The notes under the pieces: model-generated
The model's input: the letters and a program-made list of their open reading frames with translations, nothing else
Told to the model about the DNA's origin: nothing
Databases searched by the model: none
Position numbers and translations under genes: made by a program
Shown: positions 12,401 to 23,987 of the stretch, piece after piece
Layout: each line of letters begins with the position of its first letter
Numbering within the stretch: the stretch's first letter is position 1
Assembly (NCBI GenBank): GCA_964030785.1
Contig: OZ034972.1
Span: 50,198,538 to 50,262,537, forward strand
Length of the DNA: 64,000 bases
From: Siderastrea siderea
Taxonomy: Eukaryota > Cnidaria > Anthozoa > Scleractinia > Rhizangiidae
Direction: 5' to 3'

Positions 12401-12847
12401 GGTGTAATTAGCGAATTTGTTCATTTCAATTCATGCAAGGTTTAGAGAGTTCATTTGCGCTATCACAGAGCGACTAAATGCACTTGGTGGTTTCTTGGCA
12501 GCTTTTAAATCTATTTCTGTTTAAAACGCTATAACATCTTGTAAAGAAAACGTCTCGCTTATAGAATTTCGGAGCCGCGTGTTGCTTACAGTTTGGACAC
12601 GAGCCATCTTTCAATCATCACAAAAGATGCGCTAAACCTTGACAATCGTCTTACCGTGTTTTTTCAGTCATCCTTCGATCAGATCGAGGTATTTTTTAGA
12701 GTTATTTAAAGGAACGAACAAAGACAACGAACCCAAAACTCTGGCCAAAACTAAGGATAAATTATTAATGACTGCGGTAACACGAATGCCTGTTCAACGC
12801 ATTGAATGGAGCAAGAGATCGAAAATGGCTGACAAAAAAATTTTTAC

Positions 12848-13510
12848 CTGTTTCCCATCGACTGTGTGTAGTTTGTCGACTTTTCCTAACGTCCCCTTCG
12901 AAGAGAGATGATCCAAAACTTGCTCCAAGCTAACTGCTGTTTTAGCGTTAAGTAGCATGGTAACTTTCTTTTGAGGGGGTTTTCCATTCTTCATGACGGT
13001 CACCAATTTCGGTTTGATGAAATCCCGACTGCCATCGATCTGATGTGATGAAGAAGCCGAAGAGGATTCTTTCTTGTGATGCGCGAGCGACCATGATGCT
13101 CTCACACTCCCGTAGCCATTTTCTACCTCCTTGAAGACATTAGACGAAGAACAAACATAACTAGAGCCGTACTGAAGTTCGTTCACATCTGTAATCATCT
13201 TGCCCGTTTCAGCGTTGAAAATGAAACGCACTGCCCCGGTCGAAAGTTCTAGCTTGTTTGATAACTCTGCCAGCAGCGCATCAAACTCTTTGTACCTCTC
13301 GGGCGAGACCGCTAGTTTAAGCCCACTAAAAAATCGATCTCCATTCCTGTAAAAGCGAATTTGTTTGGCACTAAGACTTTGGTTTCTTCTCAGAAGTGAA
13401 GTGCGGTTAACTTCTTTGCAATAGGCATTTCTCGAGTTTGAACGGCTGAGACCTGGCGAAGGGGAGCGAGATCGATCGTGATTGTCGCCGTTCATCATGC
13501 CATTCTCCAT
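12848..13510 (-). CDS. doublecortin-domain protein, first coding exon
   Basis: Microtubule-binding protein of the DCX/DCLK family. The exon runs from an intron acceptor (CTTTTTTTCCAG, exon start 13530) with 20 nt of 5' UTR to the donor AAACAG|GTAAAA. I choose the ATG at 13510; a longer in-frame reading upstream would start at TTG, inside the UTR. The 221 codons hold an N-terminal Ser/Arg segment (SRSPSPGLSRSNSRN), the complete first doublecortin repeat at about residues 50-130 (KQIRFYRNGDRFFSGLKLAV ... VRFIFNAETGKMI), a Ser/His spacer, and the first two thirds of the second repeat (VTVMKNGKPPQKKVTMLLN ... LHTVDGKQ). Exon 2 completes that repeat. Two DC repeats in tandem are the hallmark of DCX and DCLK proteins, which bind between protofilaments and stabilise microtubules in neurons and cilia. 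Orthology to DCLK rather than DCX depends on whether a kinase follows. Confidence 0.92.
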
Positions 13511-13671
13511 CTTTGAACAACTCAAGACAACTGGAAAAAAAGAAGAAGAATCATTTAATTATTTACATCGCATATGGCTAAGTTTTCTCGACGTGATCGT
13601 ATAAATAAGTGGTTTTCAACCTCAGTAAAGCGAGGCAAAAACGCCGGCCGCAAAAGAAGGGAGTAACTTAC

Positions 13672-13760
13672 ATTCGGCCGGCGCCCGAATTTCCTTTCCA
13701 CTCGGCTCCCAGTGGCTCTATATCAGTTTGCTAATGTGTTTAGAGCTAAAAATCTGTCCA
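13672..13760 (-). other. putative 5' UTR exon and promoter of the doublecortin gene
   Basis: On the minus strand a GC-rich stretch (CGGGCGCCGGCC) ends in GAAT|GTAAGTTAC, a good donor. The acceptor directly before the ATG exon needs a partner, and this is the best one upstream. The 5' limit is a guess; no TATA box is visible. Read on the plus strand, 13900-13920 has a CTGATTGGT (CCAAT-type) word. Confidence 0.4.
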
Positions 13761-16700
13761 AGGAAACAAAAATAATAGCCTCATATTCTATTCTAAACTG
13801 GTGAGGGCCGAAATGCACCTGCACGTTGAAAATTACGGCCAGTCACTGTGAGCTTGACGACCGCGAATAATATTTTTACTTGTTCTTGCAATGTAGTGCC
13901 GCTTTCTGATTGGTAGATTACACAATAGAACAATCAAAAATTACAGCAACCAATCAAAGTAACTTATTGCTCAAAACAGCTACCCGTATTTCCTTTCAAG
14001 AGGTTTTCTGTCGGAAATCGAGAAAAACCACTCTTTTTTCGATCGTAGTTGAAAGAAAAAAATGCTACCTTTTCCAGCTTTTACTTTCCACACCAAATTT
14101 CTCGGGTTTAGTCGATATTTTTATGTAAAAGCAACCTCGAAGAATAACCATTGTTTGAAGAGGACATGCATGAATTATTTATGAATTATGTGGACACATT
14201 TATCGGATATCAGTTTTTCCTGTGTGATGAGGATTCTCTTTTGTCTCGATCGACGCGATAAATTATTGTTTTGCATTCTGGATTCATTAGCTTTAAAGAA
14301 TCTTTTAAAAGAACTGACAGACAGGACTCTTTATCGTGCGTTGCTTTAAAATTATGTCACGTTCCATTCATTTCTAGCACCAAATCAAAGATACCTGCTT
14401 TTCTCGAATATAGCACTAGAAGTTACGGGTAAACACTTTGTTGCGTTTTTCTAATCCGAAAAAAAAAACCCATAGAGTGCATCGCTAGGACCTCTTCTCA
14501 AAAGTTACATTTTATCGAGGAAACAAAACATGGATATTTTGTCTTGGAGACTCCAAGGTTTTCTCGAAAATCATTTTGCCTTTCATGCACCTGTCGTGCC
14601 TATAATTTGTACGCCGCATGATAAAATTCATTCCCGAGCTGTTCATATTGAGGACTGAAAAACTCCTTAAAAGGAATTCACGCGTTTTAATGAAATTCAA
14701 ATGCACTTAGAATCATTAAACTGGAAGGCACGTCCATAGTGAAAAAAATTCGCTTGTAGAGGCTTTCAGAAAATTAATTAATCGCGGATGAAAGCCCCCG
14801 ATGCCTCTTGCGTTTTTTTGTGTTTATGTCAAGCATTTTGAAATAGATATTACGACATCCCGGGGAAAAAGAAAAAGGATTTAATTCGTTAACTGATTGA
14901 AACGAAAAGGGCATAAAAGTTTTCAGGCAACCCAGTGGCAGAGTTAGGGGGATACAATTATGTTTACACTTTCTGGGGGCTCGAAAGAACTCTGTACAAT
15001 GCCGAAGCTATTACATGTTTGATGCTATGTTTGTTTTCTACTTTTTCACTCGACAAAGAACTATTGAGCAAAAACAAAACATTAAAAAAGTAGAATAACT
15101 TTTAAATAAACATTTTTCCATACGATTTTTTTTCCGCAACAACGCAACACTGAAAAGTCCGTTCATTTCTCCTGGCAGATTCATATTATTCTAGTGTCCT
15201 AGAGTTTATGATATTCAGTTTCTCGATGGTTTGGTTTTTAATTTCAAGGGAACATGTCTCGATATTTACTAAAAACACACCATGATTATGGTTTTCAACT
15301 CGGAAAGAGTATTAAGATGCTAAAACTGTCTGGCATGTTTCCTTAGTTTATTAACAAAGCAAATTTATGCGATTATTGGGTGTGGTTGGTATTAAAAATT
15401 TTGCGCTAAGTTGATCTCGGCGGGAGGGCAAACATACTGTTGTGCATACGTGATATATGTCGATTTGACGCACTGAGGGTCATTCTTACGTTCGAAATTA
15501 AAAAGAGCGCGCAATTTCCCTGCAGTGGAAGCACGAAAACACATGGGCTATTTGCAATGATGTGATTGTGATATGCATGTAATGTTCGAGGTGATCGGTT
15601 TATATCAACAACAAACTAAATCAGGCGACGAAAATGAATATGACTCACTTGCTCTCGTATAGCTATCTGCAGATGAAAATATCAACTGATGAAAATGAAG
15701 ATGTATCGTGATACAAGGTCCATCAAAAATTTATGTGGACCATGTTGGTGGTTCAGATGACATACCTCGAACAAAGATATGAGGAAATATCAATTTACCG
15801 CTAGTACCTGCACGACTCTTCAGAATATTAGAAATACTACGGCATGAAACTTGAAAACAATTCATCTTCTGTTGACAATACATATGATATCATTGAAGCT
15901 GAAACTTCCTTTAAATGACAGGGCAAAAGCAATAGACGACTCCCAAAAACCTTGATATGGAAAAAATCGACTTTAGAAAACTTAAAAGTGCGTCTTTTCA
16001 ATGAAATAAGCTACCGTGACTATCTTTAAATCGCCCTAGGGTGGAACAAGATTATCTTTTCTTCAGTCGCGGAATCAAGTGTTAGCGTTCACCAAACAAT
16101 AAATGGAATCAAGAAGTTCCAAACGTGCTGTGAAAGTTTATTAAAACTTTCAACTGAACATTGTTCCATGCCCCGCAGCAGTGCAAGTTGGAAATCAACT
16201 CTTTCTCTCCTTGAATTTGTTAAACTGGCCTCTGTGGTGCTGGAAATATAAAGAGGGCAAATTTCGCTGGAGGTAATGTTGCGTTGCAAATACAACAGGT
16301 GTGATGCAATCTCATGCACACTTTTGATTGGTTCAATTCTCTGTACCGAAAACAAAAGCAAAAACTCCAGCCGCCTGGCATAGCCTTTCTTTCATTTTGC
16401 AAACCTTTCTAGTTTAAGTTTGTAAATTAGACATATTAAATATTTTCGTTAATCCCTATTCTGAAGATGGAATAATGGTGATTCGGAAAATAAAGCTTTT
16501 GTGGAAAAAAAAAAGGAGTGGGAATTTAGCTTGATTTCCATCTACTCTTGGCGATTATCATAATTGTTAAATATATCGTTTTGACCTTTTCTGAAGTTTT
16601 TTTGCGACACGGCTTAGACTTCAGAAGTTTTTCCCAAGATTTTAGTGGCGGGAAAGAACTAAACCAGAAGATATTTAAATTGTAAAAATTAAGGAGGAAA

Positions 16701-17816
16701 AAGAGAGTTTTGAGTCACAATATCAACGTCTTTTCTGATCACGATTTTAGCATTTGTTCCCTACAATTTCCTAGAGTATTAAATTGACAAGAGAAACAAT
16801 GGAAGTTACCCTAAAATCGCTGTTGCCTATACTAAGGGGAAGAATGACTCAGGCCTGATTTTTCTACACAAATTGCCAGTGCCTGTGTGGTGGAAGTAGA
16901 AAGGATGAGGAACGCATAAGAAAGGATAATTTGCAACGAGTGGATGTCAAGAGATGTCCAGCAGGCGTTTCCTTACCCTATTGTCTCGCGCTTCGCAAAA
17001 TTTCCTTCTTCTTTATACCGCTGCTACCGGCGTAAGGTGGCTCATGAAAACTATCACTTATGTACTAATGTAAGCTATCACCATTGTCTTTTAAGCAGAC
17101 TGTTGAGGATCAGGCAGCTATTACTATCCTGATCGAGTGTCACGTGTGGATTAGCTTTTTCGAGAGTTCTACCGTGCCAAACCGATTTGATTCAGTTACA
17201 AGAGTTGAAGATATTCACCGTTATACTCTTCATTAGAAGCTGTGCATTCTGATTGGCTAAAAAGCCAAACGTTCGTTTTTCATCAGAGTGGTAAACTGCA
17301 TAATATCGTGGGTTTGCTGTTTGCAAAATGCGATGCTAAAAACAAAACACAAAACACAAAACGACTACAAGAAGAAACGTACCGTTTTTATTTATTAATA
17401 TTTCTTACAATATTTTTGAATGTAGTCTGAGACGAGTGATTTTAATGATTGGACAAATACGAACAAACAGTGGAAAGAATGCAAGTCCATGTATTATTAT
17501 TTAAAATTTGCACTTTAGGTTTTTGAGAACACTCGAGAGAATGTAGGAAGGACTCCCCTCCAGTTGGTACTTTCTTCATTTCCGTTCTTCCCGTTTTCAA
17601 ATACCCGTCATGTTTAAAACACGTAATAACACAAGGTTTGTACCTTCTTTAATAGTAAAGGAAAGTTCAACGACGCATTTCGATTAACTGTAGTAACACC
17701 TTTTGGTCTCCCATCTTAATTGACTTTATTGAAAAAGTTGGCCCCCTGATAATTCGAGTACTAAAGATTCAGTCAAAATTAACAATTACATTTTTTTCGA
17801 AAGCTTCCCATATTAA
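13761..17816. other. intergenic stretch without recognisable genes
   Basis: About 4 kb of AT-rich sequence between the doublecortin gene promoter and the transposon at 17817. I find no splice-supported exon, no RNA gene and no clear repeat element. Small open frames on both strands look like chance. Confidence 0.55.
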
Positions 17817-17837
17817 GAGGGCCGTCTAGTCAGATTT
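17817..17837 (+). repeat. left terminal inverted repeat of the Kolobok element
   Basis: It starts immediately after TTAA and matches the inverse of 21045-21065 at 18 of 21 positions, with the core GTCTAGTCA identical. Confidence 0.85.
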
Positions 17838-18205
17838 TTTGTCAATTTTCGGTCATCTAACCATTTTTTTGGTTTTCACCTAAAACTGTAGTTTAACTTA
17901 TCTACTTTAAGGTTTTAAAGTCTTTTTCACATAAATTGACCTGCGAAAGCTGATAAAAGCGATTTGCGTGACGTAGTCTGCCAATGTTGATCGGTTGCCA
18001 TGGAAACGGAATGATAAACAACGCTCTTTCTTTGAGATTTCTTGATTAACTGCTTTCCAAATTCCGTTTCCAGTGATCCTTATCCGATTCCCACATTTCT
18101 ATTTCGTTTCTAAGGCCAGGCTCCTCAGTCAAATTAGACGCGGCTTAGATTAATCGCATTCAGAACTACTGCAACGTGTTTCAGTTTGTTTACAAGCAAG
18201 GAATC

Positions 18206-18563
18206 ATGCCAAAAGGGAAAAGATCTGGTGTAAAACAACGAGTTTTAAAGAAAAGTGGTAGTGTTAAAAAAAGAAAAGCTTTTAAAGGGATCCCGAAACA
18301 GAAAAAGAAAGCCGAAAATGCAGCGAAGAGACGTAGAGTGGAGATCACGTTTGTCGGTGAGGACGACGTGGTCAGCGAACAAATTCCGGAGCCACTTGCC
18401 TCTGTCTCTTCGAGAAAGCTACAGGAAAGTGATGATGAAAGCGGATCTGATGAGAGTATTTCTGCTGAAATGCCAGTTGCAGAGGGGTATCGGTTTGTAC
18501 ACATGGAAAGCCTTCGAGAGTTTCTAGAGAGAGTTCATTCAGTTAGCCAAGATTGTCCATCAG
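18206..18563 (+). CDS. Kolobok transposase, exon 1
   Basis: Encodes the N-terminal 119 residues and one base of the next codon. I choose the ATG at 18206; the frame runs 30 nt further upstream but only to a GTG. The segment opens with a very basic stretch (residues 1-50; clusters KKRK, KQKKK, KRRR), which is a likely nuclear-localisation and DNA-contact region. An acidic Ser-rich linker (ESDDESGSDES) and a helix (MESLREFLERVHS) follow. The donor is ATCAG|GTAAAA, phase 1. Joining to exon 2 gives codon G+CC (Ala) and keeps the frame open to the end of the 676-residue protein. No THAP finger, found in some Kolobok proteins, is visible. Confidence 0.82.
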
Positions 18564-18686
18564 GTAAAATAGTGTACTATAAACTTTTATTCATACCATC
18601 TTAGTTCAAATCTCCAAAGTTGTGACTTTTTTTAGGACATGCGAAACTTAAAAAAAAATATTCTTATTATACTTTGTTTCTTTTAG

Positions 18687-20359
18687 CCTCTATTAGACTA
18701 GTGGACAGTGGATGTGACAGATATGGTCTCAGTAGCAGCTTGTATGCTGTTTGTGGCAACTGTGGTATGAAAGAGTTCCTTGCCACTGGGTACCACAATA
18801 CCAACGATATCCTTCCAAGATCAAATCAGGGAAAAGATATAAACAGGCGGATTGTTTATGCTTCCTATGAAATGGGAGTGGGAAAGGAAGGCATTGCTAA
18901 ACTTTGTGAGGTTCTCAATATGCCCTTTTCCATGGCAAAACTGACATGGTATAACCATGAGGACATGCTATTTGAAGCACACCAAGATGTTGTCCTTGCA
19001 ATGCTGGAGAAGAACAGGGAGGAAGCTAGAAAGATTGCTTTTGAGGAAGATGGTGTGGATAAAAATGACACCACTTTAGCAGAAGTACCAGTTAGTTTTG
19101 ATGGTACTTGGTCCAAGAGAGGATTCACAGCTAATCATGGAATCAGCTTTCTGATTTCTGCTTCAACTGGAAAAGTACTCGACTACGAGTGTATTTCAAA
19201 GGTTTGCAATATGTGCTTTCAGAAGAAAGCCACTTTGTCTGAAGAAGAGTTTGATGCATGGCAAGAGCAGCATGCATGTGATGGCAATTATGGTGGTTCA
19301 AGCCCAAGTATGGAATTAGAGGCTGCCAAAAGGATATGGGGAAGAAGTCAAGATTATAACCTCCGTTATAAGTATATGATTTGTGATGGAGACTCGAAAT
19401 CCTACAGTGCAATTTGGAATTTCTATGGTGTTTGTGACTTATGCAACAAAAATGAAGAACTACACAAATCCCCAAAGGAATATGAAAAATGGCAAAAAAC
19501 AGAGGAGTACAAAGAATGGGATAACACTCATCTTACAGGGACAGCTAATTGCAACCGTGTTATAAAACTCGATTGTATTGGCCATGTTCAGAAAAGGTTA
19601 GGCAAAGCACTTTATGAATTTCAAAGATCTGCCTCCAAACTTGAAGATGGAAAGCCTGTTAAGGGGAGGCAGGGAAGACTAACCAAGACAGCAATTGAAA
19701 AGCTGAAGAAGTATTACGGTAAAGCCATACGAAACAATGTCACAAGGGATATATCAAGTGCAGAAGAAAGGGACATTGCAGTGAAAAACATGCAACAAGA
19801 AATTAAAGCTGGGCTTTACCACTGCACTAAACTCCCAGATAAAGAGAGGCATAAATACTGCCCTCCAAACTCTTGGTGCAAGTTTAAAAAGGGTCTGAAG
19901 TGTGATGACAAGCCCCATCACCTTGATCCGGTATTTATTAAGCATCTGGAACCTATTTATGATAGGCTCAGTGACCCCGCCCTTCTTAGCAGATGTCTAC
20001 CGGGATACACACAAAATGCTAATGAATCAATTAATGCCCTTGTTTGGAACATTTGCCCTAAACATAGATGGTATGGCAAGAAGCGAGTAGCAATTGCGGC
20101 TGCATCAGCAGCTCTACATTTCAGCTGTGGTGCGAAAGCAAAACATGATGTCATGGAGAAGGCTGGCATTGGTGTTGGAACCCACACAGAGACTGCTAGC
20201 AAAAGGAGAGATTCAGAGAGAGTGTCGCAGGCAGAGAAGAGGAGCAATGAAAAACATAAAAAATACAGACTGGCCAGGAGCCAAGCAAGAAAAAGGGACA
20301 AGAACATGAGAATTCAAAAAGAGGGCACTACCTATGAGGCTGGAGCCTTTAATCTTTAG
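18687..20359 (+). CDS. Kolobok/Mutator-like transposase, exon 2 (catalytic part)
   Basis: Encodes residues 120-676 after the acceptor TTTCTTTTAG, which ends a 123-nt intron. Parts in order (spliced numbering): a CGNCG knuckle near 143-146; the first catalytic Asp in VSFDGTWSKRG (D258); a zinc-type insert CNMC...H...C followed by NYGGSSPSME, a signature of the Mutator-like transposase domain; the second Asp in MICDGDSK (about D353 or D355); the CxxH motif CIGH (416-419) known from Mutator, hAT and Kolobok transposases; the catalytic Glu in NANESIN (E566) followed by a second CPKH; and a basic coiled C-terminal tail ending KEGTTYEAGAFNL. All catalytic residues are present with no stop or frameshift, so the enzyme may be functional. 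It would cut at TTAA and act on the inverted repeats at 17817 and 21065. Confidence 0.88.
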
Positions 20360-20643
20360 TTGCAAGAAGTCCTTAAATGAATCAACAGTAGTCAATTTTC
20401 CTTTTAGTAAAGTACTAAAGTACTAAAACTGTTTAAAACTGAAATTTTGATGGTTCTTGATACTATAATCACCTACAAGAGGTGTGACTTTGTTTAAAGG
20501 AACTATTTAAATTTGTGCCAACTTTAACAGCATTTTTCTCAAATTTGCCCTTTTCCGGTTGTAGGCATCTGCCCCTACCTATTTTTTTCTTTAATATATG
20601 ACCAATTGCTGTGAAATTTGGCACAGACTGTCTTTGGGATGTA

Positions 20644-20782
20644 AACTATGATCCTATGGAGCAAAATTGGATTAAGTTAAATACTTTAGAAGATATTTGT
20701 TCTACACCCATATTTGGAAGTATTTGGTTGCCATGGGAACACTGATGGCCTTATCCCGAAACCGCTCCATAGGATCATAGTT
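20644..20782. repeat. internal 19-bp perfect inverted repeat in the Kolobok element
   Basis: AACTATGATCCTATGGAGC at 20644-20662 is repeated exactly in inverse at 20764-20782, 101 bp apart, in the non-coding 3' part of the transposon. It could form a transcript hairpin or act as a subterminal binding site for the transposase. Confidence 0.8.
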
Positions 20783-21044
20783 CAATCCATGTTAGTTATG
20801 CATAGAAAGTGAAAATCATTTTCGATGAATTCTGCTCATAAAAAGTATGTGGGGCAGACAGCAACCCTCAGCTGAAAGGGTCAGATTCAGAAGTTAATTA
20901 TTAACTATCTTTTATTTACTTTATCTCAAATTACACCTTACTGTATAGGTCATCCCGAGGGGATGCTCTGGTGAAAATTTCATTGTTTTCTATAAAATTG
21001 GTACAGAGCTCTGCTATTTTAAAGATGCTTAGAACATTTCTCTG

Positions 21045-21065
21045 AAATTTGACTAGACTGCCCCC
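21045..21065 (-). repeat. right terminal inverted repeat of the Kolobok element
   Basis: Inverse partner of 17817-17837, followed directly by TTAA at 21066-21069. The poly-T run at 21076-21092 lies outside the element. Confidence 0.85.
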
Positions 21066-21069
21066 TTAA

Positions 21070-22916
21070 GACAACTTTTTTTTTTTTTTTTGCTTTACTA
21101 ACTTTTTGATGACCAAAAGATAAAACCTCACGGGACCACCTGCTGATTCAGTTGACCTTTTAATTTACTGGAAGTAGAAGAACATTGCCTTGAACATCTG
21201 AACATCCTGTTTTTGTTTTCGTTTTTGTTCTTTTCCTACAATGTCTCGATGGCTTGATAACAGTGATTGACGTTAGGGTCTTGATTAACGTTTACAATCT
21301 TCAAAGTCGACCTCAGTGACAACTATAACCTCGACATTGTTTATTATCACCTAAAGTAATATGTTTGCAGTATTCATCAAGCTTACTCGTGTTGAACAAC
21401 AAGGCAGGCTCTTACAAGCAGGAGTTAATTTGTGAGCCACTAGGTTCGTGAACTACATGAATTGTTAACATTTTTAATATATTCTTTTCGTTAGGTATTA
21501 TAAATAAATTTTGCGGGATCTGTTTTCGAAATTGCAAAAAATACCACAAGAACTTCAAACGAAACCCGTAGTTGCTAAAAGTAAACCTCTGAATTCTCCT
21601 ACAGCCCTCGCAGTTTCAGTAATTTAAAATAAAGTAAAAAATACCGTGCGTTTTATAAAACTGCGTTACCTTTATATCTAACTGAATTTCCCAAAAGCTA
21701 CCTTCAGCTAACCAGCAAAAGCAAACTAGCTTGATCCACTTGCCTCCACTCCCCTGTGGATCTCTGACCCCATAAGGCTAGCTCTGCTACTGTTTGTGGT
21801 TCCCCAGCTTGCATTCTATTGTGGCAGAACACCTGAGATTGCCCTTTGACCCAGAGGCAAAAAAATCCCCCTTGTCTTTCTAGCAGTTTCAAAGCACTTG
21901 TCTTCACTACACCAGAAAATCAAGTGTGTACAGCAAAAAGGCCGGTTTCTCCCCCATCCTACCTTGCTGTTTTGGCCTCTTGACCGCTACAATGCCAGCG
22001 GTCACAAAGGGCAGCACCTGGGCAGTGTGCTGGCATATCGGGTGACGCAAACCCCCCCCCCCCCCCGCCCCCTTCAAATTTGGCCAGCCGAAGGGGGTAA
22101 TCCGCCTTTAACCCGAATGTTTTGAAAAATTTTGCTCATATGTTTGGGTGACTACTTGACGAAAGCAAGAGAGAAACACTGGCTGACGTTTCGAACGTTT
22201 GAAACAGAGCGAACAACAATGGCCTTGCAAGTCTTGCAATCGCAGTTAGTACCACCATCCTTACATGTAATTTGACTGATAGACGAGCTTTGTGTTAACA
22301 ATCTGTGGTTTCCAATAATTTATTTGATTATTTGCGTTCAAAACTGCGTTAACTAATCCAATCCTTTAATTTATTACGTTAGCTATTTCTACCCCTCCCC
22401 GACACTCCCCATAGAAGAACCACTCCTAGGCTCAAAAACGTTGCCCGAACAATTCCAAAATTTTGTAATTCCCAAGTCTCAGTAGATATCGAAATAAAAA
22501 TGGAATTGTTGTGTTATACTTTCCTGTTGTCTTTCAACTTGTCTCTTTGCTATCCACTTCCCAAAATTATCGTTTTGCTTTTCCTTTTGACCTTTGTTAG
22601 TAGAAGTTCTCGTGAAATTTCTTGCAGTTAAGAAGTGCTTGTGTTAAACAATAGACGACATTCAGTTAGGCCAATAACGAAGAAGCTGAGAATTTAGAAA
22701 CCGCGTCCAAAAATTTGGCGCCTTTTTCGCACCTCATTTGCATCTTGTTCACCGTTCAGTGTTTCGACCCTTCGGCCTTCTCAGCGAACGAAGAAGCTTT
22801 AATTTCATTTTATGCTCTCTAACATTGGTGATATTATTACTGTAGATACTGTTAAAAAGCATAGTACTGACACTTCAAAGAGCTTTAAAAACTCTGTAAA
22901 CGACGAGAGAAGGGAA
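21070..22916. other. intergenic stretch
   Basis: No splice-supported coding sequence seen. It contains a T-run just right of the Kolobok element and a C-run of about 18 near 22052-22070. Confidence 0.5.
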
Positions 22917-23155
22917 CGAACTGTGGATTGGAAACGGCTTTGGTGCAAATAAGGTGAGAGAAAATTGTCCACACTTGTTTTTGTAACATTTGCCTAGTAC
23001 GAGTGTACGGAAAGGTAGAAATACGATTTGTTAATCGAACTGTGGATTGGAAACGGCTTTGGTGCAAATAAGGTGAGAGAAAATTGTCCACACTTGTTTT
23101 TGTAACATTTGCCTAGTACGAGTGTACGGAAAGGTAGAAATACGATTTGTTAATC
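22917..23155. repeat. exact 119-bp tandem duplication
   Basis: 22917-23036 is repeated without a visible difference at 23036-23155 (period 119). The unit begins CGAACTGTGGATTGG and includes AATAAG|GTGAGA, which resembles a splice donor. Identity over the full unit means the duplication is very recent, or it is an assembly artefact. Confidence 0.92.
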
Positions 23156-23799
23156 TTATATTTTTAATGTTTTTCTCTGAGTCGTCTTTAATCAAGAAGA
23201 AATATCAAAACTATCAAAACAACAAGTGGTCGGTGTTTACCTCAGTAAAACGGATACAAAGACTTCGCCACAACACGCGTGGCAATGAAGACTGGAAAAT
23301 TCTACGACTATCTTAGCAAGTAAAAGTCAAGGTAATTATATCGCCAAATTTATTTTGTCTTATTAGGGAGGAGATAGCTTTAATCATTAATTTCCTTTGG
23401 CCTTTTTAACTTTGAACTGCACAGAAATGCATTTGACTTTGGTGTTAAGATTCGCTCGTCTTATTCATATGTATCATCTTTGAAACAGCTATTAAGACTC
23501 CCGAACTTCAGTATACAGAAACAATTTAAAATTGAGTTTGCCAGTTTTAATAGCAGAAAATTCGACTCTAATGGGAAGGAATGAAAAGTTGGCGCCAGCT
23601 TGATGCAAAGTGAAATTCCATTGAAATAACCAAGGCAGTGTTGTTAGGATATCAGGGTTTTGGTGCAAGAGTACAATCCAAATTTTTATTTTCAATTCGA
23701 GTAGTTGTATTCAGTTCTTTAAATATAAGAGTTGAAGCATTCCTTGTTTTATTTCTTACTTCTGCTGAGACACGAAGTTACTTTTTTTAGCCTTATCTA

Positions 23800-23858
23800 A
23801 CGAAACTTGAAGCTAAAGGAAAATGATAAACAGCGTTTTAGAGCATGGATACGTTTTG
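23800..23858 (+). CDS. possible penultimate exon of an unidentified gene
   Basis: The frame ENDKQRFRAWIRF runs into a good donor (TTTTG|GTAAGTATG at 23858/23859), phase 1, and fits the next exon at 23988. Its 5' limit is uncertain: a polypyrimidine acceptor at about 23785-23792 would include an in-frame TAA, so the true acceptor must be closer to 23810. No start codon is assigned. Confidence 0.33.
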
Positions 23859-23987
23859 GTAAGTATGCCGGACTACATTGGCTTAGTGTTCATGAAAGTT
23901 AAGTAGAATTTTAGTCTGGATGTTTATTCCTTGTACTTCTTAAGTCAATCTTAAGAGCTTTGCAATTTTTTGATTTTTTCGATAGAG

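Larger units (their letters stand above)
9107..12847 (-). other. intron 1 (coding) of the doublecortin gene
   Basis: A 3.7-kb intron that splits the second doublecortin repeat. It contains a foldback repeat at 9203-9329 and a second inverted pair at 9401-9479, and is otherwise AT-rich without recognisable exons. Open frames here lack splice context. Confidence 0.6.
17817..21065 (+). mobile_element. Kolobok-type DNA transposon, apparently complete
   Basis: A 3249-bp element flanked on both sides by TTAA (17813-17816 and 21066-21069), with 21-bp terminal inverted repeats: left GAGGGCCGTCTAGTCAGATT, right (inverted) GGGGGCAGTCTAGTCAAATT, 3 mismatches. It carries one spliced transposase gene on the plus strand. 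A TTAA duplication with G-rich ends is the signature of the Kolobok superfamily; piggyBac also uses TTAA, but the transposase here has the Mutator-like DDE fold markers (CxxH after the second D, C-C-H-C insert) and not a piggyBac transposase. An intact frame and conserved splice sites suggest recent activity. Family naming rests on TSD plus motifs, not on a search. Confidence 0.85.

Noticed and set aside
18176..18205. Longer N-terminus for the transposase
   Set aside because: The extension begins at GTG. The first ATG in good context is at 18206, which a nuclear gene would use.
18674..18686. Separate second transposase gene starting at 18674
   Set aside because: It starts at TTG inside the polypyrimidine tract of an intron. 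Splicing 18563 to 18687 gives one continuous frame.
17813..21069. piggyBac identity for the TTAA element
   Set aside because: The transposase shows the Mutator/Kolobok motifs (CxxH, C-C-H-C insert, late Glu) and none of the piggyBac DDD layout I know.
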